Positions 62,203 through 64,000 of a stretch of 64,000 nt of DNA are shown piece by piece. The first letter of the stretch is position 1; every line of letters starts with the position of its first letter. The position numbers and the translations under genes were made by a program. Source of the DNA: Ascaris suum (Eukaryota > Nematoda > Chromadorea > Rhabditida > Ascarididae). Below the pieces are notes generated by a model. The model searched no databases and was not told the origin of the DNA. It saw nothing but the letters and a program-made list of their open reading frames with translations. The stretch is taken from assembly GCA_013433145.1 (NCBI GenBank), contig CM024178.1, forward strand, positions 6,929,260 through 6,993,259, read 5' to 3'.

Positions 62203-64000
62203 CCCAAAAAGATGAGCCTCATGCATCAGCTATGCGAATAAATAAAGCGACTGCTAAAGTCGCGATCATAACACGACCGGGGCATACTGGTGAGTCAAAA
62301 TCCAGGATTCTCCTAGGCATCATTGAGGTAGGCTCTCAGTATCATTTCTATTTCTAACGCTTTTTTATTGCGATCAAAGCACATTTACACCTCTTCTCAG
62401 TTGTAGTTAGTGATCACTGTTCTTAAGAGAAATTTTTTGAATTGATAGTAGTCGGGTTTTAGAAGATGGAACTAGAAGATTTTATTTGCATATATTTGTC
62501 TATATTTGAGAGAAGTTTCATTTGTGCTAATTCTCTTCTTTTTTTTTTAAACCTGATGAGTCTGTTCTGATTGTTCTCAAGTGAAAGGTGGCCGCACAAC
62601 TCATTCCAGTCGACGATAAATACCATTCGATGGATTCCGGCCGTGAAAATCATTCTCTAACATGTGCATGGATATCAGTTTGGCTTTTACGAGGCATGGT
62701 TATTGGGCTGTCCTCGTCGATATGCAATAACTGCCCACTTGCTGTAATTATCGGGCGAATGCTATGCTATCTGTAGATTCCGGTCGCTGGTAACTACCCA
62801 AAGATCCATTGCATTTTGGCGCCATCGTTTCCGTTCGGGAAGTTTACGTCGACAAATCTTGGCGCCCGGATATTTGGGCATAGGTAGTCCGCCATTTTGT
62901 CAAATACGGTCTCGCACTGTCCGTGGCGTTTTTGTCTGATAACAGTTAGTGTTTTTTAGAGATGAAAATTGAACTGTTTTTCGAAAACATTGATTCAGAG
63001 TCGATATGCAGCTGAAAACTTTCGCTACCCAACAAAACATCGTATACACTTGCCGAACTTAAATACTAATTAACAATGCACTTTCATATTATTAGTAACG
63101 CAAATGAAATAGTTTTTACTAAAGCGTGAGTCAAAATAGGCAACGCAACGCTCTCAATAAACAATGCTCCCCGAGTAAGAAACATACAAAAGGACATGAT
63201 AATTGTTGCTTTAAGCGAGAACTCAGATCCACATCTCTCCAGATTACTTCCTCGGTTGTTATCAAATATTTATATATGCCATTCACTCATAGTTGCAACA
63301 ACAACTATGAGTTCATTGCTATCTCATGTTTAATAATTTCTATATAGCTTCGGAAATCAAAGAGGACTGCTCAGGTCATTCCCAACATCTAACTCACCAG
63401 GACTTCCGTTTATTCCGGCGGAAATCGGTTGCGCCAAAATGTTGTCCTTCGATTGCTTTACGATCGCATATAGTTGGTTTTACAGAACTAAGGTGTAAAT
63501 TAAGGGGATTTTCATCGACAGTACTTCAGTGTCTGTATTGAGGATACAGTTGATGAAATTCAAGTAAAGATCACTCCCATCCAATTAGACATCAGTGACC
63601 GGTTACGCGAATTTTCTGCCCCATCTTCATCATGGACTTGAAATGTGATGGTCTAAGAGTGGGCTGTTTGTAGGCAACGCATTGATGATCCGCAACTTGA
63701 TTGACGAATAATTCAGGAAGTCTTTCTTGTAATTATGCCCCCCATCAGTTGCATTAAATTTGCATATTCCTAGAGACCTTGCTAAAACGAAAAATTTGCA
63801 CAAACTGCAATTTATTTGATGCCGAAAATTATAGTAAATCTTACTTGTTGTCCATTAATTTATGGTTTACTATTTAGTTGATATTTGAAGGCAATAGTAT
63901 AATGACAAATTTCTTACATGTTTTAAAGGAGGAAGGTGGAGATGCATTTGGTGGTCACGAAAGTAACACAAAGACGAGCACTGAAGGCAGAGGAGATCAG
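62203..64000 (+). CDS. Gene C: unrecognised protein, partial, continues past window end
   Basis: Phase-consistent exons: 62203-62327, 62588-62698, 62777-62883, 63348-63492, and 63929 to the window end. Motifs in order: MRINKATAKVAIITRPGHTG, SRILLGIIE, AAQLIPVDDKYHSMDSGREN, CAWISVWLLRGM, PVAGNYPKIHCILAPSFPF, TNLGARIFGHR, SNSPGLPFIPAEIGCAKML, and an acidic/Gly-rich start of the next exon (EEGGDAFGGHES). The first listed exon needs one base from an upstream exon, so the 5' end is missing. It may be the downstream half of gene B, whose last exon has no stop. I do not recognise the family. Confidence 0.6.
63285..63312. repeat. Perfect 11-bp inverted repeat
   Basis: ACTCATAGTTG and CAACTATGAGT are separated by CAACAA, inside an intron of gene C. 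The RNA would form a stable hairpin. It could equally be chance or a transposon footprint. Confidence 0.5.

Noticed and set aside
1..64000. CRISPR arrays, rRNA or tRNA genes, bacterial insertion sequences
   Set aside because: No regularly spaced repeats, rRNA cores or cloverleaf signals were seen, and the gene structure is eukaryotic.

Overview
The window looks like a nematode chromosome, probably clade V and possibly a strongylid. It is AT-rich, with intron-dense genes, long introns, U-rich AG sites just before start codons (as expected for spliced-leader addition), BEL/Pao and Ty3/gypsy retroelements, and a proline-rich secreted protein of nematode type. The species assignment is inference. 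No prokaryotic or organellar features were seen.

The left third (1-21.2 kb) is repeat territory. A 1.5-kb repeat at 1-1531 is interrupted by a BEL/Pao-type remnant with an env-like fragment (1532-3352) and recurs at 19141-20593. A complete but coding-defective Ty3/gypsy element lies at 3978-9011 with two 332/331-bp LTRs. A related solo LTR sits in reverse at 11030-11314. A minus-strand BEL/Pao element that keeps only gag and protease, between diverged LTRs, occupies 11389-13940. A second repeat at 10338-10782 recurs at 20594-21038. A small secreted-protein gene (15968-17346, minus strand) lies inside this region.

The right two thirds hold a series of plus-strand genes: UVSSA (transcription-coupled repair, about 23.6-32.4 kb), PHPT1/janus phosphohistidine phosphatase (36.5-38.4 kb), METTL17 (mitoribosome assembly methyltransferase-like Fe-S protein, 40.5-47.3 kb), a 46-residue membrane smORF (53.3 kb), and three multi-exon genes I could not name: A (54.2-56.6 kb), B (57.3-60.6 kb or beyond) and C (from about 62.2 kb, running off the window). 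Exons were joined by reading frame, splice phase and family homology. The codon phases agree across nearly every junction. Two single-base phase breaks, in UVSSA and gene B, look like assembly indels or real mutations.

The most unusual signals are two identical or near-identical tracts (364 bp and about 445 bp) set inside otherwise diverged repeat copies, both converging on the 19.1-21.0 kb locus. Others are a gypsy element whose LTRs are far better preserved than its coding region, a BEL/Pao derivative lacking polymerase, frequent AAG 3' splice sites (8 of 37), and the unassigned genes A-C. I found no new multi-gene system that I can defend; genes A-C are the best candidates for undescribed biology.
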